This document shows, piece by piece, positions 38,058-47,377 of a DNA stretch of 64,000 bases. Below the pieces are notes generated by a model that was not told where the DNA came from, ran no database searches, and saw only the letters and a list, made by a program, of their open reading frames with translations. Both the position numbers and the translations under genes were made by a program. Positions within the stretch are counted from its first letter, which is position 1. Each line of letters opens with the position of its first letter. Source of the stretch: Strigamia acuminata (lineage: Eukaryota; Arthropoda; Chilopoda; Geophilomorpha; Linotaeniidae); assembly GCA_949358305.1 (NCBI GenBank), contig OX442316.1, positions 10,850,001 to 10,914,000 of the forward strand. The letters run 5' to 3'.

Positions 38058-41000
38058 ATGGCTGAATCTGACAAATCAACCACGCATCATTTCTCCATTG
38101 CACGACTTAATTCGGACAATTACGAATCGTGGTCGAGGAATATCCAGTTTTTATTACTGGAGAAAGGCGTGGACCAGTTTATTGACGAAAAACCTCCCGT
38201 GAAGGATGATACGTGGGATCAGACCAGGAAACAACTTCACGATGACCGCTCCAAACGCGCCAAAGCATTGCTTGGCCTATTTGTTGAGCCACAGTATCAG
38301 GACATCGTTCTCGCTGCGGACACCGCTCGCGACGCCTGGGTGGCATTGAAAGCCACATTTCAACCGACTTCTCTTGCCCGAATTGCGAAACTTCGCCGTG
38401 ATTTCCTCATGATGCGATTACTTCCAAATGAAGATATGTCAGTCTTCGTAAGCCGCGTGACCAAAGCCCGTACGGTTTTGGTTGAATTGGATGTCAAATT
38501 TTCGGATTCGGATGTCGCTTATCAACTTCTGGATTTTTTACCGGATTCGTACGAAGCGACAGTACAGACCATTTATCATTGGTCTAAGGCAGATTTCACC
38601 TTAAAGGCAGTCACCGACCATCTTCTCTCGGAATTTAATCGTTTAAAGATGAAGAATGCGGATTCGGGATCATCGACTAGTTTGCAGTCTACTAGTTCGA
38701 CTTCGGGTACGCCGAATAAGCCTTTTCGGCCGTTATCGCAAATTCAGTGTTTCAATTGCAAGGAAATGGGACACTACGCGAACAAGTGCCCCAAACCCCG
38801 TGTCCAAGGCGCTGCCTCTTCCGCTCCATCCGCCAATCGTGGTCGACGCTCGAATTCGCGCAACCGCAAGCGTGGACGCGGTGGTGGTGCTTCGCAGACG
38901 GCTACTGTTTCTTCGAATGTGGTGACCGGGATCAATTTCTTCGCGCGATCGGAATCGAATGTGTCTTCAGCTTCATCGAATGAGTGGCTCATCGATTCGG
39001 GTTCTTCCGACCATGTGTGTCCAGTGCGTGATCGTTTCACCAATTACAAGCCGGTCTCCAATTATTTCATCATTTTAGGTGAAGGTCGTTCTCGAGTGGA
39101 TGGTATTGGAGATGTGGTGTTGCGTGTTGGCCGTGGCGGCGCTGGGGGGTCTAATTTTCCCGTGACTATGCATAATGTTTTGCATGCCCCTGCTTTCGCG
39201 CGTAATTTGGTGAGTTTGTCGAAGATCGACCGTGCCGGACTGCATTTGACAGCCGCGAATGGTATTATGTCCATTTATCACCCTAATGATAAAGCCAAAC
39301 AATTTCTTTTGACGGCCAAACTGAAGGGTGATTTATATTCCCTTCAGAATATTTTGCCCGCGGATCTTACATCTGCGAAGCCTCCTGCGGCTACATCCGC
39401 CCCAGTTCCCAAACAGGTTCTTTCTGCGTCGACTTTGCAGTCACCTGTCCGGCATGTCACTTTTGCCGAGGAACTTGTTTCAACCTCTTCTCCCAAACCC
39501 CCGAAGGGAAAGTTGTCTGATTTGGAGCTTTGGCACCGGAGATTTGGGCATTTTAATGCTGACGGTATCCGTCACTTGGCGAAATCTCCGAATGCTTCCG
39601 GAATAGAAATTTCTACTTCCGCATTGCCAGCATGTGCTGTGTGTGCCCGCGCCAAATCCACCCGTGCTTCATTTCCAAGCATTAAGGAAGGTATTTCTTC
39701 CAAGAAGCCTTTAGATTTGCTTCATATGGATGTTTGGGGTCATTCGAATACCACATCCATCGGTGGCGCTCGTTATTTACTGACGATCGTAGACGACTTT
39801 TCCCGTTACTCCTTTGTTGTGCCCATGAAAACGAAGGGGGAAGTTTTCGAAGTTTTTAAGCTATTCCATGCTCGGATGGAGGTTTTATGGGGGGCTGGCT
39901 GCATTAAAGCAGTCAGGACTGATAATGGCATGGAATTTTGTTCCAAAAATTTCGAAAATTTCCTAGTCCAGCGCGGCATCAAAGCACAGCGCACGAATGT
40001 CTATACACCAGAGCAGAATGGCGTCGCGGAACGCCTTAACCGCACCTTACTTGAGGGCGTGCGTTCTTTCTTTTTGTCGACGTCTTTGCCTCGAGTGCTG
40101 TGGGCTGAGCTCGCGGTTACTATGATTTATTTGAAGAACCGCTTCCCACATAAGTCACTGAACAATCTTGTCCCCTATTGTCTGTGGTATGGCAAGACTG
40201 TTCCACTCAAACACCTTAAGGTGATTGGGTCACGGTGTTTCGTGCACATCCCGAAGCAAGTCCGTGGTTCGAAATTCGAATCCCGAGCCTGGACTGGCGT
40301 CGTGGTTGGCTATGCTTTTCGCACGCGGGGTTATCGCGTGTGGTGCCCTAAGCGCAGAGAGGTTTTCGAGTCGAAACATATCCGTTTCGATGAGGAATGT
40401 ATGTGGGGACATCCTCGTTTTTATGAGGGCACCGAAATCACCGATGAAGGTGCGATATCGGTGGAGCTCGAGCCGGATTTTGGTTCTGACCCAATTCCTC
40501 CTCCACTTCCTCCGCGTCCTCCTGTGGGTGGTCTTCCACCGCCTACAATTCCTCCTCCGCCTCCTCCTGGACTTCCACCTCCAGGACCTCCACCTCCTGG
40601 AATTCCACCTCCAGGTTCACCTATTGCTATGCAACCCCCATTGAGAGCACATCCTTTGCCTCCACCTCCTGTTCACTCGCCACTGCGTCAGCCTCCGCCT
40701 GCTTCTCCGGCTGTGGGGGGCAAGTGGACTCGTTCTGAGGTGATTCGGCAGTCTGGTGCATCTATGGGTCACACGGATGTGTATTTTTTCCCGCCAGATC
40801 ATACCAGATTGCGGAGTCATGGCGACGTAGAGCGATATTGCGTCGATAATCGTTTGGCATACGATCGTGACTCTTTTGATTTTCGCACCCAAAATGTGCC
40901 AGTTCAAATGGTTGATCCCCCACCGGTAGATCCTAATGTTTCCCTTCCTCGAAGTCCCACTACTTCGGAAGAGGAAGCGTTTGCGGATTGCTATTCTACC

Positions 41001-42575
41001 GAACCACCACGGTACGCGCATTCCTTGTTTGCTCAGGTTCCTCGCACCTACAAGGAAGCTATTTCTAGCCCCGACCGTGTCCATTGGCAGAAAGCCATGG
41101 AGGAAGAGCTTGATCTCTTTCGTGAGCGAGGTGTTTACGAGGAAGTTGAAAAACCTCCTCCTGATGTAAACATTGTGGGGAATAAATGGGTCTACTACAT
41201 CAAGCGTGATGCAGAAGGCATTGTGCGCCGTTTCAGGGCGATGTTAGTAGCTCAGGGTTTCAGCCAGAAGTACGGAGTTGACTATTCCGAGGTTTTCAGT
41301 CCCGTGGTCAATTACGTCTTGATACGCCTATTTTTCGTGCTTCTAGTGGTCGTTTTAGGCTGGCTAGACACACACCTTGATGTCAAGGGTGCCTATCTTT
41401 ATGGCAACTTGGATGAAGCCATCTTCATGAGGATTCCCAGGGGCTGGGAAACTCCTCAAAACACTGGGAAAGTGTGGCGGCTTCATAAGGCTCTTTACGG
41501 CCTTCATCAGAGCGGGCGACAATGGAATTTTCGTCTCGTCGAAGTCTTGTTGGAGATTAATTTTCACAAGCTTCTAGGTGTGAATGGCGTTTTCATTTCC
41601 GACACTTACGATGCCGTCATCCTGGTTTATGTCGATGACATGGTGTTATTCACCAAAGGACCCGGTCCTCGAGACCGAACTGTTAAAGCCCTTCGTGGAT
41701 TTTTCACGATAACAGATCTTGGTCCGGTATCGAAGCTGTTAGGCGTCCAGTTTGATCGCGATGGTGGACATATTTCCATTCATCAACGCGATTACATTGA
41801 TCGGATCGCGGAAGATTTCGGAATTTCCTCCGAGCGTCTGTGCAGGGTTCCGATCACCGTTGGCACAATGGTGAATTGCGCTAGAGAGGGAGAACGTGTG
41901 CTGAACGACGACGAGTTCCCTTACCGTTCTCTCATTGGGTCGCTTTTGTTTTTGGCTTCTCGCACGCGCCCCGATATCCTCTTTCCGGTGATTTTGTTGT
42001 CCCAGTACAACACGTGCTTCACCTCAAAGCACGTGGCCCTTCTGCTTCAGGTTCTCCAGTATTTGAAGAACACGCGGAATTATTCGATTTCCCTTTCCGC
42101 GGTCACTGGAGACATCCTGTCAGGGTACTCCGATGCTTCTTGGATCTCGGACCGAGATACAAGAAAGAGCTTCGGAGGGTACACGATTTCGATTTTCGGG
42201 GTTCCCATCTCCTGGGGCTGCTGTAAGCAGCGCTATTGCGCTTTAAGCATCATGGAAGCCGAGTTTTTGGCACTTCTCGATGGCGCGAAGGAGATCGTTT
42301 GGCTCCACGGCGCGATCGATCGGACCCGAATTTTCCGTTTGCCCACTCCGACGATGTTTTCTGATTCGTTGTCTACGATTTATTTTACGAGGAATGATAT
42401 CGAAAATCGTCGGACCAAACATATCGATGTGCGCTATTTCTTTTTGCGGGATTGGCTTACCGAGGGCGTTTTTGTTTTACGAAAGATTTCTGGCGATTTA
42501 AATCCCGCCGACATTTTTACGAAGTTTTTCTCGCCCGCACGTTTGCAGTTTTTGTGCAAACATTTCTTTCGGTAA
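38058..42575 (+). CDS. Copia Gag-Pol polyprotein, 1505 residues, unbroken
   Basis: This polyprotein packages element RNA, then cleaves, copies and integrates it. Domains in order: a Copia-type Gag at about residues 5-200 (LNSDNYESW); a CCHC zinc knuckle CFNCKEMGHYANKC (231-244); an aspartic protease with D313-S314-G315; a GAG-pre-integrase HHCC zinc region with WHRRFGH and CAVC; the integrase core with D558, D622 and E658 (35 residues between the last two); a Pro-rich linker at about 820-890; RVT_2 reverse transcriptase with YVDD (D1193, D1194); and RNase H with SDAS (D1359) and EAEF. All catalytic residues I looked for are present. Gag and Pol share one frame, as in Drosophila copia, so Gag must be made in excess by another route. 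The ATG at 38058 is the first in frame before the Gag domain. Confidence 0.97.
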   Translation: MAESDKSTTHHFSIARLNSDNYESWSRNIQFLLLEKGVDQFIDEKPPVKDDTWDQTRKQLHDDRSKRAKALLGLFVEPQYQDIVLAADTARDAWVALKATFQPTSLARIAKLRRDFLMMRLLPNEDMSVFVSRVTKARTVLVELDVKFSDSDVAYQLLDFLPDSYEATVQTIYHWSKADFTLKAVTDHLLSEFNRLKMKNADSGSSTSLQSTSSTSGTPNKPFRPLSQIQCFNCKEMGHYANKCPKPRVQGAASSAPSANRGRRSNSRNRKRGRGGGASQTATVSSNVVTGINFFARSESNVSSASSNEWLIDSGSSDHVCPVRDRFTNYKPVSNYFIILGEGRSRVDGIGDVVLRVGRGGAGGSNFPVTMHNVLHAPAFARNLVSLSKIDRAGLHLTAANGIMSIYHPNDKAKQFLLTAKLKGDLYSLQNILPADLTSAKPPAATSAPVPKQVLSASTLQSPVRHVTFAEELVSTSSPKPPKGKLSDLELWHRRFGHFNADGIRHLAKSPNASGIEISTSALPACAVCARAKSTRASFPSIKEGISSKKPLDLLHMDVWGHSNTTSIGGARYLLTIVDDFSRYSFVVPMKTKGEVFEVFKLFHARMEVLWGAGCIKAVRTDNGMEFCSKNFENFLVQRGIKAQRTNVYTPEQNGVAERLNRTLLEGVRSFFLSTSLPRVLWAELAVTMIYLKNRFPHKSLNNLVPYCLWYGKTVPLKHLKVIGSRCFVHIPKQVRGSKFESRAWTGVVVGYAFRTRGYRVWCPKRREVFESKHIRFDEECMWGHPRFYEGTEITDEGAISVELEPDFGSDPIPPPLPPRPPVGGLPPPTIPPPPPPGLPPPGPPPPGIPPPGSPIAMQPPLRAHPLPPPPVHSPLRQPPPASPAVGGKWTRSEVIRQSGASMGHTDVYFFPPDHTRLRSHGDVERYCVDNRLAYDRDSFDFRTQNVPVQMVDPPPVDPNVSLPRSPTTSEEEAFADCYSTEPPRYAHSLFAQVPRTYKEAISSPDRVHWQKAMEEELDLFRERGVYEEVEKPPPDVNIVGNKWVYYIKRDAEGIVRRFRAMLVAQGFSQKYGVDYSEVFSPVVNYVLIRLFFVLLVVVLGWLDTHLDVKGAYLYGNLDEAIFMRIPRGWETPQNTGKVWRLHKALYGLHQSGRQWNFRLVEVLLEINFHKLLGVNGVFISDTYDAVILVYVDDMVLFTKGPGPRDRTVKALRGFFTITDLGPVSKLLGVQFDRDGGHISIHQRDYIDRIAEDFGISSERLCRVPITVGTMVNCAREGERVLNDDEFPYRSLIGSLLFLASRTRPDILFPVILLSQYNTCFTSKHVALLLQVLQYLKNTRNYSISLSAVTGDILSGYSDASWISDRDTRKSFGGYTISIFGVPISWGCCKQRYCALSIMEAEFLALLDGAKEIVWLHGAIDRTRIFRLPTPTMFSDSLSTIYFTRNDIENRRTKHIDVRYFFLRDWLTEGVFVLRKISGDLNPADIFTKFFSPARLQFLCKHFFR

Positions 42576-42732
42576 TTTCGATTATAGTTTTTCGGGATCC
42601 CGCTTATGTGCATTTGTCAATTGGTTGATTCTGATTTTTATCACTGCTTGTTATGTACCGCAACCAATTGACTATCGATATTGTTTTTGGGTTTTTGTGT
42701 TTCTTTTCGACTGAGATTTATTTATTATCTCG

Positions 42733-42744
42733 GAGAATGGGGGG
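42733..42744 (+). promoter_or_regulatory. polypurine tract of the intact Copia
   Basis: GAGAATGGGGGG lies just before the 3' LTR, the expected site for plus-strand priming. Confidence 0.75.
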
Positions 42745-42748
42745 CTAT

Positions 42749-43047
42749 TGTTGGCCTTTTTGTTCCCCGAGATTAATTTATAGTTGCTTATACTCGATGT
42801 TTACTCTAATGTTCGATATTTATCAGTTACTTACTTTGTAAACATCATTTTATGAATGGATCAAATGAGATCCTATATTTTGCTTTGTTTAGATTTCGTT
42901 TATCGGGTTTTAGTTCTGCCCGATTATGTATCTCGTTTTATCATTGCCTTTGTTATTACTTGCGTTTTCCTGTTTTCACCACAATGGATGCGAATAAAGC
43001 TCCCGATGCTTTTTATCATTTTGCCTCTTATTTTCAACTTTTCCACA
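42749..43047 (+). repeat. 3' LTR of the intact Copia
   Basis: 299 bp, identical by eye to the 5' LTR, followed directly by the TTGTC target copy. Confidence 0.95.
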
Positions 43048-43052
43048 TTGTC

Positions 43053-43337
43053 GTCGGGCCCATCTTGGTCAAGCACGAATTTACTACGTTTTTGATTGTC
43101 GTCGCGCTCGATCTTGTATTCTGCGTCCAAAACGTCGTGCTTTGCGTTGGATTCGACCCTTTCTCTTCCCAAGTCGCTCCTCGTGCGTACGTCCTTGCTC
43201 CATGTGTCGCAGTCGTCGTCACTCCTCTCACCGTTGTTTACTTTGTAATTGCACACTTGATTTTCGTTCGAACTCGGCCCAACCCTGTCGGAACCAATCG
43301 AGTGTACCGCTTCGATCCCTTTCGAAATACTGGCCAT
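43053..43337 (-). pseudogene. second frame of the gag-only element, proximal half
   Basis: An open frame begins at 43337 and runs to the nested insertion at about 43052. It is hydrophilic and charged (RSDDDCDTWSKDV). It lies in the same frame as the Gag-like gene upstream, but 66 nt and at least three stop codons separate them. It may be a separate frame or the decayed continuation of a longer protein. No domain recognised. Confidence 0.55.
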
Positions 43338-43403
43338 TGAACTTGTAACTTGTTCACGCTCGGTCTTCTATCTTCTTCATTCGTCCCCAAGACTCGATCG
43401 AAT

Positions 43404-45260
43404 TCACGGCTTTCGCATCGCTCTTGATTTTATTCGCATTAGTTCTTCTTCGCTCGCCGTTTTTTCTGCGAGATTTCGAACTTGGCACTCTGCCATCGTG
43501 GCTCTCGGCGCGCGTCGTTGAGTGGGCGGTGGCGGTTCGGCTTCCTCGTCGCTTTGGATTTCATCTTGCGCGTTCTCCTCTCGATTCCCGTCTATTATTT
43601 CGTCATTTTCATCTGCGTGCTTGAATTTTTCTTCGTCAGAACTCGTCTTGATTTCAGATTCGATCTCCAAGTCGGTGTATTCGGGTTGCTTCGCGGTATC
43701 GGCTTCACTGCGTAGCATCGGCGCGCCCAACTCGTTCTCGTCGAATTTTACATTTCGTTCCTCGTTCTCCTCTTGATTTTCGGTCACGGATTCGTCGTTT
43801 CCGAGTAAAGCATCAGGATCTACTTCAGGTGTCGACTTGTGTTGCGCATCGAATTGCTTTGCTAACTTTGCATTAATTTCTTCTAGTTTCGCATCTACTT
43901 CCGCTCGCTCCGCAGCAATGTCCGCTCGTTTTGAATCAAGTTTGGCATTCTTGTTTTCAAAATCATCCGATTCTTCGTTTTTCTCGATGATTTTTACGTT
44001 TGTCTCGCCAATTTTTACGTTCGTCTCGCCAATTTTTACGTTCGTCTCGTCAATTTTTACGTTCGTCTCGCCAATTTCTTCGTCGTTCTCTTCAAATTCG
44101 TCATCGTCTTCTTCGTAATCTGGATCATATTCGTCGTTAAATCTGAATCGGATTTTATCTCTTCTTCTATCATCGTCGTTGTTCCACGTATCGTCGTCTT
44201 CGTCCTCCGCATCATCGTTTTCCTTCTCCGCGTCGTCGTCTTCGCTCTTCTCATTGTCGTCTACGATGTGGCATTCTTCTTTTTGTTCATCGGCGTCGTG
44301 CCACGTGCGTCCGTCAGCGCCGCTCCACGTATTGCCGTCGTCGGATCTTGGGAATCGATATTCTTTCCTCACGGCTTCCGTAGGTGTCGAAATTTCAGTC
44401 GCGCACAAGTTTCCTTCGGGTTCCAGGTTCCGCTTGAATGTGGCACGTTTGGTATTCGTTCTCTCTCTCTTTGGTTTTGTGCAAGCTGACGCCTTGTGCC
44501 CGCTCCCTTCGCAGTTGAAGCAGAAAATTGGGTTTTTGCAATCACTCGCCATGTGTCCAGGTTTGTTACAATTATAACACTTCCTCGTGACTTCACGTTT
44601 TTCAAACTTCTTCCGGCCATCCGCTCTGTACGCGACGTCCGCGCTTCCTTCGATTTTTATGTTGTTCTGCGTCTCACGTGATTTCAAAATTTTTCGCGCA
44701 TCTTGTAGTGTAGTCGTTTTATTTGCTCTGATGCCCTCGGCCGTGGCGTCGAATTCTTCTCGCAATCTCTTTAATATCGCGTATTTGGCCTGAGTTTCCT
44801 TTATATCCCCTCCGTACGAGGCGCATTTAGTTCTCAGTGCCTCGACTCGGTTTACGTACTGGTCTATTGTCTCTTTCGCGGTCATTTTGAGGCGCAGCAA
44901 CTCGTCCAAGCACTCGTACTGGAGATCTGTTGTATCGATCTCCATATTTTTCTTTATGTCGTCCCAAAGTTGTTTAGCGGTTAATGCGTCGTCGTAACGT
45001 AGTACCTGCTCATCGTTTAGGGTTCCGATCAGTATTCCCTTCGCGGCGTTGTTGCTCTTCCGCCACGTTTTCCACGTTTTCTCGTCCTCATCGTGGGTCG
45101 CCTCTCCCTTAACTGGTCGTTTGGGCTCCGTCTCTTCGATCGCGGTGTCCCACAAATCTCGTTCATTGAGTGCGGCCTTTACTCGTTTGGACCACAGCAA
45201 ATAGTTACCGTCGTGTAACAATTCCATCTGGTTGCGGATTTTCGTCGTTGAATCCGTCAT
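43404..45260 (-). CDS. Gag-like protein of the gag-only Copia-like element, 618 residues
   Basis: The only large product of the outer element. The N-terminal half resembles the Copia Gag (UBN2) family: LLHDGNYLLWSKRVKAAL near the start and a helical region ending near residue 200. Two CCHC zinc knuckles follow, CYNCNKPGHMASDC (228-241) and CFNCEGSGHKASAC (247-260), which should bind RNA. After that comes a strongly acidic tail with EDDDAE-type runs and a 7-residue repeat ETNVKIG/ETNVKID (about 394-424; 21-bp DNA repeats near 43.99-44.08 kb). No protease, integrase or RT follows. Gag-only elements can package their own RNA and borrow Pol from relatives, so this may be a parasite of a full Copia. 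A host-domesticated Gag is less likely because LTRs, primer site and purine tract are all present. Confidence 0.85.
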   Translation of the reverse strand: MTDSTTKIRNQMELLHDGNYLLWSKRVKAALNERDLWDTAIEETEPKRPVKGEATHDEDEKTWKTWRKSNNAAKGILIGTLNDEQVLRYDDALTAKQLWDDIKKNMEIDTTDLQYECLDELLRLKMTAKETIDQYVNRVEALRTKCASYGGDIKETQAKYAILKRLREEFDATAEGIRANKTTTLQDARKILKSRETQNNIKIEGSADVAYRADGRKKFEKREVTRKCYNCNKPGHMASDCKNPIFCFNCEGSGHKASACTKPKRERTNTKRATFKRNLEPEGNLCATEISTPTEAVRKEYRFPRSDDGNTWSGADGRTWHDADEQKEECHIVDDNEKSEDDDAEKENDDAEDEDDDTWNNDDDRRRDKIRFRFNDEYDPDYEEDDDEFEENDEEIGETNVKIDETNVKIGETNVKIGETNVKIIEKNEESDDFENKNAKLDSKRADIAAERAEVDAKLEEINAKLAKQFDAQHKSTPEVDPDALLGNDESVTENQEENEERNVKFDENELGAPMLRSEADTAKQPEYTDLEIESEIKTSSDEEKFKHADENDEIIDGNREENAQDEIQSDEEAEPPPPTQRRAPRATMAECQVRNLAEKTASEEELMRIKSRAMRKP

Positions 45261-45403
45261 GTCGTCTTCTCAAAAAACACGTGCTCGCTCAAAATTTTCA
45301 GACTTTTACTGCTCGTCTTTTCTTCTTCGAGTTTGTACGCCTCGTGTTTTGACTTGTAATCGTCAGGTATCTTTAACGTCGTCGGTGGATTGTTAACCGT
45401 TCA

Positions 45404-45413
45404 TCTGCTACCA
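45404..45413 (-). promoter_or_regulatory. primer binding site of the gag-only element
   Basis: Minus strand TGGTAGCAGA, two bases from the LTR, shares its core with the site of the nested Copia. Both probably use the initiator methionine tRNA fragment. Confidence 0.75.
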
Positions 45414-45415
45414 TT

Positions 45416-45631
45416 TGTTGGAAATCGTGTGGTTGAAATAATGCAACATCATCGTAGGGTTAAGGAAATACAAGTGATTTTATTTAGAACAATTCACAGG
45501 TTAAATATGATGACACTTAGCCATGATTGGCTGTTACAGAATGGACGTTTCTTGGACGTATCAGCGACAGGCGCGGAACGTCCGAGCGCCCTCTCGCGAC
45601 GTATTGGCGGCCGACACACATATGTCCAACA
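45416..45631 (-). repeat. 5' LTR of the gag-only element
   Basis: 216 bp, TG...CA, identical by eye to the copy at 35703-35918. The Gag-like start codon lies 156 bp inside it. Confidence 0.93.
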
Positions 45632-45636
45632 ATATC

Positions 45637-46877
45637 AACCCATAGTGTGACCAATTCAAATTTCCTCATAAATCTAATAATGCTTGTTTTCAAAATTCAA
45701 ATTTTCCAATAAAAATAGCACAAATAAACAAAGTGCCACTCACAATTTGCCACAAATTTTTGTCAAACATTTTAAATTAAACCTCAACATACCATTCAAA
45801 ACAAATCCACCTCCAAGTGTTAACACACTAAAAAATTAAGAAAAGAAAAGAAAACAACTATACCGTGCCCTCCTCGACCCCCTGCGAACTTCATCGTATC
45901 GTATCAGCTGCCCCAAAAATTAGAAATGTACATACTCCAAACATCTCAACACAGTAACATATTGAAACAGAATTTTTAAAATTTTAATATACTTTTTAAT
46001 ATTTTTACTGTAAAATTAAACTGATGCATTAAGCAATGAATTAATTCAACTCAATGAGTTTCTGTTTTCCAATGCTTTTATTAATTTTGACACTACCATC
46101 ATCACAAGTAATTCCACTATTGCAAGTCTGCGGAAATAAACATCAGTTCACTTATTGTAAAGAATTTGGTCTGAAAAAGGGAGTGAATCGAGAATTAGAT
46201 ATTTTTAACTTTATCCTCTACATTTTTTTTAAAAATACGAAATAATTTGGTACATTTTCAGCTAATTGGGCTTTACGTACGGTAAATTTCGAATGTGATA
46301 TTTTCATTTATCTAGAATGCAATGTGAATATCCATTACGTGCCCACAATTTTTTTCTTCAAATATTCCTAATGAATGTAGTTTAACATTAAGCCAGAAAG
46401 GTAAAATAGGTTCATTTTTTAAATTTTAATACTTAATGAGCTGGTCTGTGCACGGGAGATCTTACCTGGTCAATATCCACATTTCATCGTTTTAAAATTT
46501 ACAACATAACAAAAAAAAATGTCACAATTTTCTGCTTTGTTAACAATAATTTATCCACCGATTTTGCAATCGTGACGCTCGTCGACTGATAACCAGTTCC
46601 ATGTTTCAATCTGGTGGACCTGCAACCTGCAACTAACCAATATGATTCTTCTTTCTGTTTGTACTTCCGGTGAAATTCCGACAACAATTTGATGATTATT
46701 TTCAAACACATTATCTACACTTGAAATCCTTTCAATATTTCACAGAATAATACATTGAAATACATACCTTGTAATTCTCCCCAACTATGGCTACAATACA
46801 GCAACCTAATCCTCCTTTAGCTGATAACGGATGAAAGGAAATTTTATCGAAAATATGATTGTATAACATGTAAATCT
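45637..46877. other. repeat-derived non-coding block with exon-like pieces on the minus strand
   Basis: Sequence at about 46.00-46.15 and 46.30-46.44 kb is a diverged copy of 53.87-54.57 kb, sharing ATGAGTTTCTGTTTT / CTGAGTTTCTGTTTT, CTTTTATTAATTTTGACA and CTAGAATGCAATGTGAAT. On the minus strand an acceptor near 46.71 kb, a 70-codon frame (46711-46499) and a donor CCAG|GTAAGAT near 46.47 kb outline a possible exon. A further donor, AAG|GTATGTA, lies near 46.77 kb. The protein, if any, is unrecognised, so this may be non-coding RNA. Confidence 0.4.
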
Positions 46878-47022
46878 GTTTTTATTCTTCATTCATTTTT
46901 TGTTGTTTTTATTCTTCATTCATTTTTTGTTGTTTTTATTCTTCATTCATTTTTTGTTGTTTTTATTCTTCATTCATTTTTTGTTGTTTTTATTCTTTAT
47001 TTTTTTGTTGTTTTTATTCTTA
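46878..47022. repeat. 27-bp T-rich tandem repeat
   Basis: TGTTTTTATTCTTCATTCAT plus TTTTTGT repeats four times almost exactly, then decays into shorter TTTTTATTCTTTATT units. Because 27 is a multiple of three, a plus-strand frame stays open across it, but that is a by-product of the repeat. Confidence 0.9.
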
Positions 47023-47377
47023 TTTGACCATATTGCCTCTTTTTTGCAATCTGTGGGAACAATTTTAACGAGGATCCAACCTTGCATTCACATAACCGAC
47101 TGGGAAAACATAAAAAAAACCCAGCTGAGGTTGGTGGCAATTTATCTAGCCATATCAAACAACAGAAACAGTTTAAAACGAAAATTACACAATGAATTTA
47201 AATACAATAAACAAAAAGTAAATGCTTCACTGACGACCAACATTTTCGCTGCTCAATGTAGGCTGACGACCAACATTCATTGTCCAAAATCCCTTGCAAA
47301 TCCAAACAAACGATCCAACTTGAATGACATCTTGATCCACGTATTGAAGGTTTATTCAGGTACACCATTCCCAACGA
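47023..47377. other. unique spacer before the 769-bp array
   Basis: About 350 bp with no gene seen. A phrase GACGACCAACATT is repeated 36 bp apart near 47.23-47.28 kb. Confidence 0.4.

Larger units (their letters stand above)
36441..43047 (+). mobile_element. intact Copia (Ty1/copia) LTR retrotransposon, 6607 bp
   Basis: Two apparently identical 299-bp LTRs (36441-36739 and 42749-43047), both TGTTGGCC...TTCCACA, flank one long open frame. A perfect 5-bp target duplication, TTGTC, sits at 36436-36440 and 43048-43052. The primer site TGGTAGCAGAGGA follows the 5' LTR directly, and a purine run GAGAATGGGGGG precedes the 3' LTR. Domain order Gag-protease-integrase-RT-RNase H defines Copia. It is inserted inside the gag-only element in opposite orientation. 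Identical LTRs and an unbroken frame suggest very recent, possibly still competent, transposition. Confidence 0.97.
35703..45631 (-). mobile_element. gag-only Copia-like LTR element, interrupted by a second Copia
   Basis: Two 216-bp direct repeats (35703-35918 and 45416-45631), each TG...CA and apparently identical, bound the element. Flanks are ATATT and ATATC, a 5-bp target duplication with one difference. On the minus strand the right LTR is 5'. Next to it is TGGTAGCAGATGA, an initiator-Met half-tRNA primer site typical of Copia. A purine tract (GAGAGGAGAATT) lies beside the left LTR. The internal part encodes a Gag-like protein and a second charged frame, but no protease, integrase or reverse transcriptase. 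Without the nested element (36441-43047 plus one TTGTC copy) it would be about 3.3 kb. It must depend on proteins from another element. Confidence 0.9.

Noticed and set aside
43424-44577. Several plus-strand serine-rich frames
   Set aside because: They are antisense shadows of the acidic Gag tail (Asp/Glu codons read as Ser/Arg codons).
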